Made by a program: the position numbers and the translations under genes
The notes under the pieces: model-generated
Told to the model about the DNA's origin: nothing
Databases searched by the model: none
The model's input: only the letters and a program-made list of their open reading frames with translations
Shown here: positions 1-8,505 of the stretch, piece after piece
Layout of the letters: every line of letters begins with the position of its first letter
How positions within the stretch are numbered: position 1 is the stretch's first letter
Origin: Phoronis ovalis
Taxonomy: Eukaryota; Phoronida; Phoronidae
DNA: 11,360 nt
Reading direction: 5' to 3'
Assembly (NCBI GenBank): GCA_028565635.1
Contig: JAOXYB010053946.1
Span: 1-11,360 of the forward strand

Positions 1-428
1 CTCAAATTTTGATAAAAAATAACAATTTTAAATTGTGATTTCCCTCACTTTGTGCGAAATTAAAGCCACTTTCAAATAGAAATGTTCATATAGCTGCTCA
101 GGGGTAAAAACAAAAAGAAAGAGACAAAGGACATATATATTAATACGCATCCAGGAACTATTTTCAGATTACAGACGATGGTTGCTATTGGCTATCTAAT
201 GCCCCTCTCTATTAATCGCCCCTCTAATAGTCACTCTCCTAAAAGCATTTTTTTTAGTAATCGATTATTTGAGAGAATATGTATACTTTTAAATAGCTAC
301 ATCTTTCCATACTTTTTAATCAATTCATTGATCGATTCTAAATTTTTTTAAATCACGACTCTTTTATTTCTAGCTATTTTCAACACTTGTATTTTAATTA
401 TGTCTACATTGGCTTCATTATATTGTAG
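1..428. other. 5' flank of first visible exon, presumably intron
   Basis: AT-rich DNA directly upstream of the TM2 exon. I looked for a TM1-like hydrophobic exon with a donor and found none, so this is most likely intron of the receptor gene with the 5' exons further upstream. A 58-codon open frame from an ATG at 178 is not membrane-like and has no support. Confidence 0.6.
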
Positions 429-482
429 AGGTTAATTCTGTTCTTGACAATAGCAGGTCTTATGCATGCCACAGGTGCCATG
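429..482 (+). CDS. Exon a: TM2 of the cAMP receptor-like gene
   Basis: This exon encodes 18 residues, RLILFLTIAGLMHATGAM, a hydrophobic segment that fits TM2. The acceptor is ttgtag at 423-428 and the donor ATG|gtaagt. The codon immediately before the exon is TAG in frame, so the exon cannot extend upstream. Both ends are phase 0. Family members often have an acidic residue where this sequence has Gly10 (IAG); that comparison is from memory. It is the most 5' exon I can place; the exon or exons for TM1 are not in the window. Confidence 0.8.
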
Positions 483-3400
483 GTAAGTTGATTGGCGTCA
501 ACATTTTTTAAATTATGTCTCGTTTATGCAATATTACTGCTTTAAATATCTCAAATACTGTAAGAATAAGATAGATGCTGTGGCATTTACTAATAAACAT
601 TGTGTTACATTTTAGTCAATAATTTGGAGTGTCATCATGGTTCAGGGTGAAGGTTTTCCATATTGTTTTGAGACTCTGTAATATGCAACGAAACCAAACA
701 TTTGACGTTTAGTATATACATGTACTGCGTAAACGTGACTTATGACTAGAGTAAACTGTCGAAAAAGTCGGCAATTTTTGTGACTTTTTGAGTCCAACTT
801 CAAAATAAATAAGAAACAAAAAATTGTTGTTTGATGACGGCAATTTTGGAATAATTCACATAATTGTTCTTAAAATTTTGTAATCACAAAAATTGTAAGT
901 CATCTGCAGCGTTTGTGAATGTATCAAAAGAGTTGACTTTAATTTTGTGCTCATGTTTTTACGCTCTGTTATAGCACTCGTGCGCTCAGCAAATGTATGC
1001 GGGTTAATCGGTTCGCCTCCACTTTGCATTTTATCCATCAGGAAATTAATATTAATTATATAATGCAACACAGATGTCAGCACATTAAGTGTCAACTTTT
1101 TTTTGATAATCCAACTTTTCGATAAACTTACTGTAGATTTCTCATAGAAAATTACACAAAAAACGTGTTTTGGAGTATTATCATACAAATGTATGTGACT
1201 TGGCACATGATACATCAGCTTATCTAGCGGCAGAAGATGACCAGATTTTTGCACCCTAATTAACTAGCAAAGGTATTAGATAAGCATCTTTGTTATGGCG
1301 TATTCATAGACATTTTTTAGAAATATGTTCAATTATTAGTTCTAGAACTAATATTAATTGCGAAAAATAGAAATTTGGTAAATAGATAAATTATATGCTG
1401 TGCAATACAAAACATGCTAGACTGGACACAAGTGAAAAGTTATTTCATAAACTGACAGGGAATTGCTTTTGTTTCTTATACTCTGCAACATTTGAAATAA
1501 TTATTGTGAGCCAGTAGAGTAGTTACAGAATTTATGTTTTACTCGAATTGTGTTAATTGCTAACACACATACACTAAGTAATTATTGCTTTACAGCATAT
1601 GAATCTTAACATTTATTTTATGAAAACTTTTCAAGGGAAATCTGCAGGAAGATGGCGCACTTTGTAACTTTGAAGGCTGGGGAATCACTTTTACCAATTG
1701 GTTTTTGATGCTTTGGATCTGCTGCATTACATTCAATATTTTTATGAATGCAGTAAAATTAAAAAGAATAGATAAATATGAATGGTATGTATAACCAGTT
1801 TTATTCTCAAACATGATTCTAGAAAGGGTTTATTGGACAGGTTGTTTTTGCTGAATTGTGTGAGCATTTTTTCACTACAGGAATTACTTTGCAGAAATTG
1901 TCTGTTTGCAGTCATATAGTGGGTAATAAAATCGACAGTATTATTTTGTTATTGTTAAGCCCAGTCTAAATAGCCCATTAGCAGGAGTACAGTACTAAGT
2001 ATATAATGCAATACAGTCGACAAAATAATATTTAAAAATAACATTTAATAATCGAAGTCAGTTAGCGTCTATGTACAAGCTACATGTAAGAGACTGTGTC
2101 TTCTTATAGAAGTGAAAGTGAAGAATATACAAACTATAAAAAGTACAAAAAGTAGGGCATTGCATTATAGCCAGCAGAATGAAAGATATAACTGTATCAC
2201 ACGAAGCTTAATTATGAAAACTGGTATGAATACAATGATTTTAATAATAAAATAGAAAATAGCAAATTGAATTCTTCTTCTGTGTAAAATCTGATTCTTT
2301 TATTTCAATATCGTAAAAAGATGCATTGATGATGAATCTCTTTAAATGTTACAGGGCATATCACTTATTGTCATGGGGATTTTCTATTACTATCTCTTCG
2401 ATACCTTTGATTGGAGACAATTATGAACCAGCTGGGACTTGGTGGTAAGTTCAACGAAATTAATATTTACCAAATAAAGAATGGTCAGGTCATCACTGTG
2501 CTCAGCTGTCACTACGAACCATGCCACTCTGCATTCTCTCGTTTTTGTTTAACTAAATCTTAACTAATGGCAACAGCCGCAACATGATAGGATTATGACC
2601 TGGTTTCTCAACTTTTATTTTCTTTATATAATTAATATCTCATGTGATGAAACTTGTATTACATTTCAAATAGCCTGCAATGTAATTTTCATCATGCAAA
2701 TTTGGACATGACATTCTTTAATGATAGCTTCGAAGGTTCTATTATCAACATAGACATATTGTTCACCATCAGAGGAACCATACAAGAAATTCTTGACACA
2801 CAATTGGCACCAAGATCTTCGATTACAGCAGACATTCCATAGATAGATGACCTATTTTTGACCTATATATGTCTCAGAGTGCTCCAAAATATAGTTATCA
2901 AATATTTCATGTTTCAAATATCTCTTAATTGTTATCCAATTAATTTCTCCTCCCACAGAAAGAGTCCAAGTAACAAAATAACCACCAATACCCTGACGAT
3001 TATCCTGGCAAGCAGGAGAAAAAATTAATCTGTTAAATAGTAGCTCATCATAAATAGCAAAATAAAATGTAAAATTCATACATGGTTTATCAGTGTTTGA
3101 TTGTGGTCGACAGAAATGCACTATTTGTTGGTAAAATTCTTATTCATGGCTGAAATGACTTGGAATGCTTAACAGAGTATTTTAACTAATACTAATTTAT
3201 AAATTAATTACTGCGACTTAACTATTATCACAGCTGCCATACATTGCAATGAGTTAAAAAGTATTCAATGCACTGTAGAAATATTTCATGTAATTTAAAA
3301 AGATTGTGCACCAAGATTTCGAATTGTTTTTCTTGTAGCTGGCTTGGGAAATGGGAATGGAGACTTGGCATGTAAGTATTACATTCCCTTCCCAATTAGG

Positions 3401-6400
3401 CTTTCAGTAGATATTTTATAAGAAGCTGTTAAAAAGAAAGGTTGCGGATCTGAGTCTGTTAACGCCATTAATCAGCTTCTTTCAAAACATATAAAGGCAC
3501 TAATCATTTGCATTTTTGTTTCATCTGGGAAGCAGAACGCGAAATACGCATACTTTTTCCGGCGTTGTCCGCTTCGTCGTTAACATTTTGTCATAAGCCT
3601 CTTCTCCTACTTAATCACTTGTAAGAACTTCGTAAAGTTTAGAATACTATAAGAATATAGTATAGAGGATGAAAAACAAAAATCTAAATTTTGGTTGTTT
3701 CCAATATGGCTGAAGAATAATCTTAATCGAATTTTTCATGTTAATTATTGGTTTATTTTTCGTTATATATTGATAAAACAAATTCCCTTTGAATGATTTT
3801 CCGGTAAAACGTCGTAACCATTCAAGATACGACCCTCTGACGTAACCACACTGTTTAATATATTGCACGTAAGCTTATAACCATGCTTCACCTGAAGAGC
3901 ACATAACCTTTGACCAATTTGCTATATTGCCCAACGTTCCGCTTCTAATTAAATGAATATATCTTTGTTTTTTCAGCTGGTATATTCCCAAGTTCGTTAT
4001 ACTGTTTACTTTGGTTTTTGTGTTCATCTACATCATAGTTCATGTACATAGGAGGGTATGTTTTTTTCCTGTTGATTATTAAATCACGGTAATTTATGTT
4101 GATGTACTTTTATGTTCAACTATTAAAAAACTAGACCGACACATATGTGCTTTGAGTAAATGACTGAAACAAAATCTAGGTTTTTACAGATAAATGTGTA
4201 ATATCGCATTTTATAAACTTGTTATGCAGGCCTATAATCATTCGTTTCTGTCACCCCCTACAATGGTTTTAACATCCAGCCACATGCATTATTTAGAGAG
4301 AGAAAACTTTTCACGTATTCATGTATACTTCTGCTAGAAGATTTTTGAGTACTAAAATGAAAATGCATTGACGAAGGTGAACATTACATTTTGCAATTAT
4401 GTGTGTTCTTTATAGTGTTATTTTCTAACTGTCACAGACGATAATTAACATATACTCAATCTCTCTAGGTACAAACATGGGAGCGAACATATGATCCTGA
4501 TGTGGAACGCAACAAGGTACGAAGAATCTATCTCAGATCCTGTAAAACGTAATATACTGTTTCATTTCTATAAGAGACATAACACAGACTGTCAAATATA
4601 ATGCCTTGTTCTCAAAAAACTTCACATAGGGCGTTTTCACACTATGGGTTATGGAATATACGTTTATGAATTAGAGACCTACCGTCAACTCCCAAAGCTC
4701 CACAAAAAGATTCAAGTATAAATGTAAATAACATACATGCATATTCAAATATTAGCCGTAAAGCAGAAAGTTGCTTATACAAACAAATAAAAGACTCATT
4801 CTTATAAATTCTAGCTTAATTTTAACTTCAGAGATTTTAACAATTATACACAATTCCAGTAAGTTAAATGTAAAGTTTATTTACCTATGAGGAACAAAAC
4901 TGGGAAATCTGCAGTTACTTGACAAATGTTGCCCATTAATCACAAAATAGGAATAATTATTGTTTTTATCAGACCAGCTTCATATTAGGTTATCGTCAAT
5001 ATGTGTAAAAATGTAGATCCAGTTTGATTTTGAAATGGTTACCAGCTCTTTAAAACATGGTCGACTGGTAGCTATGTATTCCCGAGTTAAACTGTGAGAT
5101 AGGCTAATGTTCTGCAAAGCAGGTCGCTTGTTTACGGATTTCTCAGTTCATCATTTAGATTAGTTTCTGTAGGTTTGCCTTTCGTTAATCAGCTCACCAA
5201 AAATAACTAACTATATGCAAGTAGAAACTGATTTTTCAGTTGATGACATACAGGAAATTCTTTGAAACAATTTTATCTTTAACACCATAGCAAGGAGTAC
5301 TGATAAGTGATGAGTTAATTTCAAATCTGATAATAGAATTCAAAGTTCAACATATTAACGTTGATTCAATATTTTTTAATGAAAAGCTAAATAATTTCAG
5401 GAAATACTCAAAGAAGATGTTAAACTATTAAGAATTTATCCACTGGTATATTTGCTACTTAGTATCCTACCATTGGTTAACAGAATTCAGAATGCAGTTG
5501 ATCCGGGAAACCCAATATTTGTTCTTTTTTTACTCCATGCTCTTACAACTCCTATGCAAGGTAAGTAAAACAGGATTTGAAGTACAGAAATTTAAAGACT
5601 TCTACAATAAAGAAACTAAAAGTATCCAGTATTTTGAAAGATAACATCTGCGGAGTACATTTTCTGTTATCTCTACTATTTGAATTGTTGCACTGCTAAT
5701 AGAGGCAATCAGTTGGATTTGTATGTTTTCTTTCTTAGTTTTTCCTTCCACTTTCCAGCAAACTATTTCATTAAGACAGTTGTAGGAACATAGCACCTAT
5801 AAGGAGTAGAGAGGTCAAAGGTCATTTTTTCGAAATTGCATAATTTGTGAAAAAGATGTTTTGGGGTTATAATTAATGCAGAGGATCCCTTTAATGACAA
5901 TTTTGTCTAACATACTAATTAACTTTAATATGGAGTAGCATTTCAATAAAAATAATAATGTAAAAGATTGCTCAACTCAAGAACGGTCAGTCCTATGCGC
6001 TTTCAATTTAAGTGTCTTATGATATCCCAGAGTGGCCGTGGGGAGATCGATCCGACAAAGGTGATGTAGAGAACAAAGGTCAAATTATTTGATATTTTGT
6101 TGAAAATCAAAAAGGTGTTCTATGACATCTTAAGAGGTTATTTTGAGATCAGAAAAGTTGTATTTATGAAAATTTAATGGCGAATGGTCATTTAGAAGTC
6201 ATGCATATCTTGGAGGATTGATTTACAGCAATCACGCTTCCCTTTTACCAAAAGACTACCTCGTATGTTATATATTTATTTGTAGCGCATCTAGACAATT
6301 AGTCAATTGTTCCACACGTCTTAGTACGTGTTTTTTCTGGTGCGCTCCCATGTTTACAGATAATAAGCATCTTCGTACCTCCAGGATATATAATCACATA

Positions 6401-7388
6401 TTCGTCATGAGTAAATATCAGTATACTCCCCCATGTGGATGGATAATGAGGGATAACAAGTAGTCCTGCATATTATCCAGATGATTGGTTACAAGCAAAT
6501 AATTATAAATTATTGTTATATGGTTGCAGGTGGTGTAAATGCTGTCATATTTGCTATGGATAAAGAAACAATGTCAAGATTGAGTATACATGAGATAAAA
6601 GTATGATCATTTTGATATTTTACCTGTTTATTTATGTTGCTATTTACAATTATTACAAATTCATGGATTCTTCAGTTTCTCGTCAGGAAAAATGCCACTG
6701 TTCTTTGAACATACATAACTTGTGTATCATTAGGCTTATTTTTCAACAGGAAGCGCTGTGTAGTTTATTGTTCTGCGTATAAAAAGTTAACTTTAAACTA
6801 TATAATTTTACCTCATGAATGTTTTTGATGAACACAAATATTCTTCCATTCTACACTACCGAGTAGTTACCACGAATCATATAGAAATTAAGAACATGTT
6901 CCATGTGATGTATTTGACTTTCATTTATATAGTAAATAATCATATGCGCGCACAAACGTTAATGTACATATAAAGTATTCTGCATTTAATCCCTATGCGC
7001 AACCAGTGTATACATTGTTAATGTGTAATATGTATCTCGTGTTGCCTGTACTTTTATTTAGTTGATCTCAAGCTGCTTTTTTGGCTTAAAACATTTAACA
7101 GAATAAGTTCTGGCAATACCAAGTCAATGATTATTCTGGGATTAGGGCCGGGGCAGTCTGCCTAATACAGGAACTTGTGGCCTACCATATGCAGTTTGTT
7201 TTAGCAGACTAGAATTTTTAACAAACAAACATGTATTAAACACGATTCTTTAATATTTTATTTTTAAGGTTGCTCTTCAAAGTCGATTCAGCAGCCCATC
7301 TCGCATTCAGGAATATCCAACTGAACTTGTCCAGAGACATAACAATCCTGAGTCTGAAAAAAGAAGTAATGTTTATAGCACATTCTGA
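429..7388 (+). CDS. cAMP receptor-like (class E) seven-transmembrane receptor, 3' nine exons, N-terminus missing
   Basis: Joined exons: 429-482, 1648-1784, 2355-2444, 3339-3371, 3977-4055, 4469-4516, 5401-5560, 6530-6600, 7269-7388. They sum to 792 nt and read as 263 residues plus TGA without a stop. Seen, numbered from the first residue here: TM2 about 1-17, TM3 29-53, TM4 65-85, loop 2 with TWCW at 92-95, TM5 107-128, TM6 159-175 with YP and NRIQNA, TM7 186-209 ending P.QGG.NA, and a polar tail 211-263. Cys24 and Cys94 are placed for the usual TM3-loop 2 disulfide. The family (Dicty_CAR, class E) comprises plasma-membrane G-protein-coupled receptors; amoebal members sense extracellular cAMP, but the ligand of animal members is not settled, so no ligand is assigned. 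The usual rhodopsin-family DRY and NPxxY motifs are absent. GPR157-type receptors are the nearest alternative. TM1, the N-terminus and promoter lie upstream. The tail ends YSTF, a possible PDZ ligand. Confidence 0.93.
483..1647 (+). other. Intron 1 (1165 nt)
   Basis: gtaagt donor and ctgcag acceptor, phase 0. It contains a long antisense open frame at 856-1262, listed separately. The rest is AT-rich with no structure that I can support. Confidence 0.85.
856..1262 (-). pseudogene. Long antisense open frame in intron 1, possible remnant
   Basis: Stop-to-stop open for about 134 codons on the minus strand, ending in TGA at 856-858; no convincing ATG at the left end (a GTG opens the first part). 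The product is not recognised. Its middle (VFCVIFYEKSTVSLSKSWI) has alternating hydrophobic residues and a final Trp, and its later part reads SGGEPINPHTFAERTSAITE, less AT-biased than the surroundings. It may be a fragment of a transposon or captured gene, or chance. No splice or promoter context supports expression. Confidence 0.25.
1648..1784 (+). CDS. Exon b: loop 1 end, TM3 and loop 2i start
   Basis: Acceptor tctgcag at 1641-1647, donor tg|gtatgt at 1785. It enters in phase 0 and leaves with two bases (TG) of a Trp codon. It encodes EDGALCNFEGW followed by the long hydrophobic TM3 and the basic stretch KLKRIDKYE. The Cys just before TM3 is the conserved disulfide partner of the loop 2 Cys. 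The very short link between TM2 and TM3 suits class E receptors. The antisense frame over this exon is a shadow. Confidence 0.92.
1785..2354 (+). other. Intron 2 (570 nt)
   Basis: gtatgt donor and ttacag acceptor, phase 2. AT-rich; nothing else seen. Confidence 0.88.
2355..2444 (+). CDS. Exon c: TM4 and start of extracellular loop 2
   Basis: Acceptor gttacag ending at 2354, donor TG|gtaagt at 2445. The exon is 90 nt and phase-symmetric (2-2). It completes Trp64, encodes a TM4 helix (AYHLLSWGFSITISSIPLIG) and the loop 2 start DNYEPAGTW. Its last two bases are the first two of the conserved Cys94 codon, so the WCW motif is assembled across the splice junction. Confidence 0.93.
2445..3338 (+). 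other. Intron 3 (894 nt)
   Basis: gtaagt donor and cttgtag acceptor, phase 2. About half of it is occupied by the antisense broken reading frame at 2666-3139. Confidence 0.88.
2666..3139 (-). pseudogene. Antisense reading frame with one internal TAG, probable gene or transposon remnant
   Basis: On the minus strand a single frame runs from just after a TAA at 3140-3142 to a TGA at 2666-2668, about 157 codons, broken only by TAG at 2852-2854. The first part contains HFCRPQSNTDKPC, a hydrophobic YFAIYDELLFNRLIF stretch and QGIGGYFVTWTLSVGGEINW; after the TAG comes a Cys-rich run WNVCCNRRSWCQLC and then GEQYVYVDNRTFEAII. Use of Cys, Trp and Gly is unlike random AT-rich DNA. I do not recognise a family. 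It could be a decayed retrocopy or transposon piece, or two exons of a nested gene with the TAG in a very small intron. There is no good ATG start. Confidence 0.4.
3339..3371 (+). CDS. Exon d: 33-nt microexon in extracellular loop 2
   Basis: Acceptor tcttgtag ending at 3338, donor AT|gtaagt at 3372. It completes Cys94 and encodes WLGKWEWRLG, giving the family motif TWCW plus the downstream Arg. At 33 nt and phase 2 on both sides, omission would remove exactly 11 residues. This exon and the next both begin CTGG, so Cys-Trp would be regenerated either way. It was recognised only because both splice sites are consensus and the peptide continues the family pattern. Confidence 0.88.
3372..3976 (+). 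other. Intron 4 (605 nt)
   Basis: gtaagt donor and tttcag acceptor, phase 2. A 73-codon antisense frame at 3647-3868 has AT-driven composition and no support. Nothing else seen. Confidence 0.88.
3977..4055 (+). CDS. Exon e: TM5
   Basis: Acceptor gttttttcag ending at 3976, donor AGG|gtatgt at 4056. It enters in phase 2 (completing Ile105) and leaves in phase 0. It encodes WYIPKFVILFTLVFVF then IYIIVHVHRR, a typical TM5 ending in basic residues at the cytoplasmic face. Confidence 0.93.
4056..4468 (+). other. Intron 5 (413 nt)
   Basis: gtatgt donor and ctctag acceptor, phase 0. The shortest intron here; nothing else seen. Confidence 0.87.
4469..4516 (+). CDS. Exon f: 48-nt exon in intracellular loop 3
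   Basis: Acceptor ctctctag ending at 4468, donor AAG|gtacga at 4517. It is phase 0 at both ends and encodes 16 polar residues, VQTWERTYDPDVERNK. Placement between TM5 and TM6 puts it in intracellular loop 3, which contacts G proteins in receptors of this fold. Being phase-symmetric it could be included or skipped without a frameshift. Confidence 0.85.
4517..5400 (+). other. Intron 6 (884 nt)
   Basis: gtacga donor and tttcag acceptor, phase 0. AT-rich; no repeat, RNA or coding signal that I can support. Confidence 0.88.
5401..5560 (+). CDS. Exon g: end of loop 3, TM6, loop 3 outside, most of TM7
   Basis: Acceptor aatttcag ending at 5400, donor CAAG|gtaagt at 5561. It enters in phase 0 and leaves in phase 1. 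This 53-codon exon carries the strongest family signature: EILKEDVKLLRIYP, then ..Y...SILPLVNRIQNA, then DPGNPIFVLFLLHAL and TTPMQ. The Tyr-Pro, Leu-Pro and Asn-Arg-Ile-Gln positions are what place the gene in the cAMP-receptor-like class rather than rhodopsin-like receptors. Confidence 0.95.
5812..5824 (+). promoter_or_regulatory. Perfect DR1 hormone-response-type element (AGGTCA-A-AGGTCA)
   Basis: Two exact AGGTCA half-sites in direct orientation with one base between them. This is the consensus for RXR heterodimers and HNF4-type nuclear receptors. It lies in intron 7. The sequence match is certain, but function is not shown, and AGGTCA-rich phrases can also be parts of dispersed repeats. 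Confidence 0.35.
6299..6472 (-). pseudogene. Short antisense open frame in intron 7, possible coding remnant
   Basis: About 57 codons open on the minus strand between TAA codons at 6473-6475 and 6299-6301. It includes FTHDEYVIIYPGGTKMLI then CKHGSAPEKTRTKTCGT. The Gly, Lys and Thr content and hydrophilic pattern look more protein-like than the AT-rich surroundings. There is no start codon context and no family recognised. It could be chance. Confidence 0.18.
6530..6600 (+). CDS. Exon h: end of TM7 and start of the tail
   Basis: Acceptor ggttgcag ending at 6529, donor AAA|gtatga at 6601. It enters in phase 1 and leaves in phase 0. It completes Gly201 and encodes GVNAVIFAMDKETMSRLS then IHEIK. 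The Q-G-G-V-N-A stretch at the TM7 end and the following D.ET..RL helix are family features and take the place of NPxxY and helix 8. Confidence 0.93.
6601..7268 (+). other. Intron 8 (668 nt)
   Basis: gtatga donor and tttttaag acceptor, phase 0. Nothing else seen. Confidence 0.85.
7269..7388 (+). CDS. Exon i: terminal coding exon, cytoplasmic tail
   Basis: The acceptor is a T-rich run ending tttttaag at 7268 (AAG is weaker than CAG but normal). The exon is phase 0 and encodes 39 residues plus TGA at 7386-7388. The tail is polar and Ser/Arg-rich (QSRFSSPSRIQEYP) and ends NVYSTF. The Ser and Thr residues are potential phosphorylation sites by analogy with other receptors. The final S-T-F fits a class I PDZ ligand (S/T-x-hydrophobic). 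An antisense open frame over this exon is a shadow. Confidence 0.88.
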   Translation, partial: VALQSRFSSPSRIQEYPTELVQRHNNPESEKRSNVYSTF

Positions 7389-8505
7389 AATATTTTAACC
7401 ATATACCGTACGAATTTAAAAATTGAAAAAGCAATTTTTTTATTAATCTGAATTGCTGGTATGCAGATCCTTTCATTGTACAAAAAACTAGAATTAGACT
7501 AGTTATTGGTACACGACGACACAATCTATGGCTTGCAACACATAGTTTTTGACATAGCAGCAATTTTAGATTCAAGATGGCCGCCAAACTTCCCAATACA
7601 AATTTTCATCTTAAGAACCCATCAAACCTTTTGATCCATCTTTCATTGAAATCGGTCCAGTTCTTTCAGAGTTACTAAGAATGTGTTTTTGACATAGCCG
7701 TCAAATTTTCAACTACATATTTCCATCCTAGGAGTTATCAGAGAATATATTTTTACATGGCGGCAATTTTCGATAAAAGGTGGTGCCAACCTTCATAATG
7801 GTAAATTTCGTTTCAATTTGACCACCACTTTCTGTAAAAAGCTTCGGACAAAATTTGCTGAAACAAAAAAAGAAAGAAATTAACAAAAAAAGAACCAACT
7901 TGTAATTAAATTAGAAATATTATATGTACATGTGTGTATTGCACTCAGTGACTCTATTATTAAGACATTGATTGCAGTAAAAAAAGCAGCATTGTATTAG
8001 CTGCGGGACTGATGTTGACAATTGTTAGAATTTTTGGATTGGTTTATATCCTTGATGAAGTCCTTATTTTTTTTTTACATAAGGGTGCCAAATATTTTCT
8101 AATGGAATTCTCCCATAATTCAAATTTAATTTACCAACATACATTTAGTTCAAACTGAATCTTTCTTAATTTTAAGCAAAAAAACTGGTGAATATCCTGT
8201 GATAGATTTGCTTGAAAGAGACTAATTCTACATTGAATAAGATAAATCTCATTGAATCAATATGTCAACAAATGAACATTCATTCTGATGAAATTAATTT
8301 GCCAATAAGTGCATGTTTGACTTGTGTCTACAACCTGTCTATGGCTCCGAAACTTTACACACAACCTCCATCAGTCCCGTAATTATAATTATTGTTATCA
8401 ACTCACATTCCTTGATAATGGAAATTCCCTAATTGAAATATTACTTGTATTTGATGGATCTGTTGGCTATGAAATAGAGTTTTGTGTATTGCATATATAT
8501 GTGAG
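7389..8505. other. 3' UTR and flank of the receptor gene
   Basis: Begins directly after the TGA. No AATAAA occurs in the first kilobase. An ATTAAA at 7905-7910 is followed about 15-30 nt later by a TG-rich stretch (tgtacatgtgtgtattg), which makes it a candidate polyadenylation signal and would give a 3' UTR of about 0.5 kb. The three-copy repeat at 7546-7815 would then be transcribed. From 7930 to 8505 I see only AT-rich DNA; an 11-base inverted match (cgggactgatg at 8004-8014, complement at 8369-8379) is the sole structure. Confidence 0.4.
7546..7815 (+). repeat. Degenerate three-copy repeat downstream of the stop
   Basis: Three diverged copies start near 7546 (tttttgacatagcagcaatt), 7686 (tttttgacatagccgtcaa) and 7748 (tttttacatggcggcaattt). 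Each is followed by a CCAAC/TTCC-type phrase and then a run like catnttaag or catcctagg. The first includes caagatggccgcc, and between copies one and two lies gaaatcggtccagttctttc. The phrasing is like dispersed non-coding repeats of marine invertebrates, from general memory only. Confidence 0.5.

Larger units (their letters stand above)
5561..6529 (+). other. Intron 7 (969 nt)
   Basis: gtaagt donor and ttgcag acceptor, phase 1. It contains a DR1-type site near 5812 and a stretch from about 5810 to 6210 in which AAAGGTCA recurs (again near 6076), suggesting an old repeat copy. A short antisense frame lies at 6302-6472. Confidence 0.88.

Noticed and set aside
178-351. 58-codon + strand open frame from an ATG, considered as the missing TM1 exon
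   Set aside because: It is not a hydrophobic TM1-like sequence, has no suitable phase 0 donor, and in-frame stops separate it from the TM2 exon.
1010-1020. ggttcgcctcc resembles a tRNA B box, suggesting a tRNA or tRNA-derived SINE
   Set aside because: No A box at proper distance and no cloverleaf could be drawn.
1590-1814. 74-codon minus-strand open frame
   Set aside because: It is the antisense shadow of receptor exon b.
3647-3868. 73-codon minus-strand open frame in intron 4
   Set aside because: AT-driven composition (Lys/Ile/Phe/Tyr), no motif, and length expected by chance.
5602-5796. 64-codon minus-strand open frame in intron 7
   Set aside because: Length expected by chance; no motif or splice context.
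7288-7596. 102-codon minus-strand open frame
   Set aside because: It overlaps receptor exon i in antisense and continues into the 3' repeat; no protein-like features of its own.
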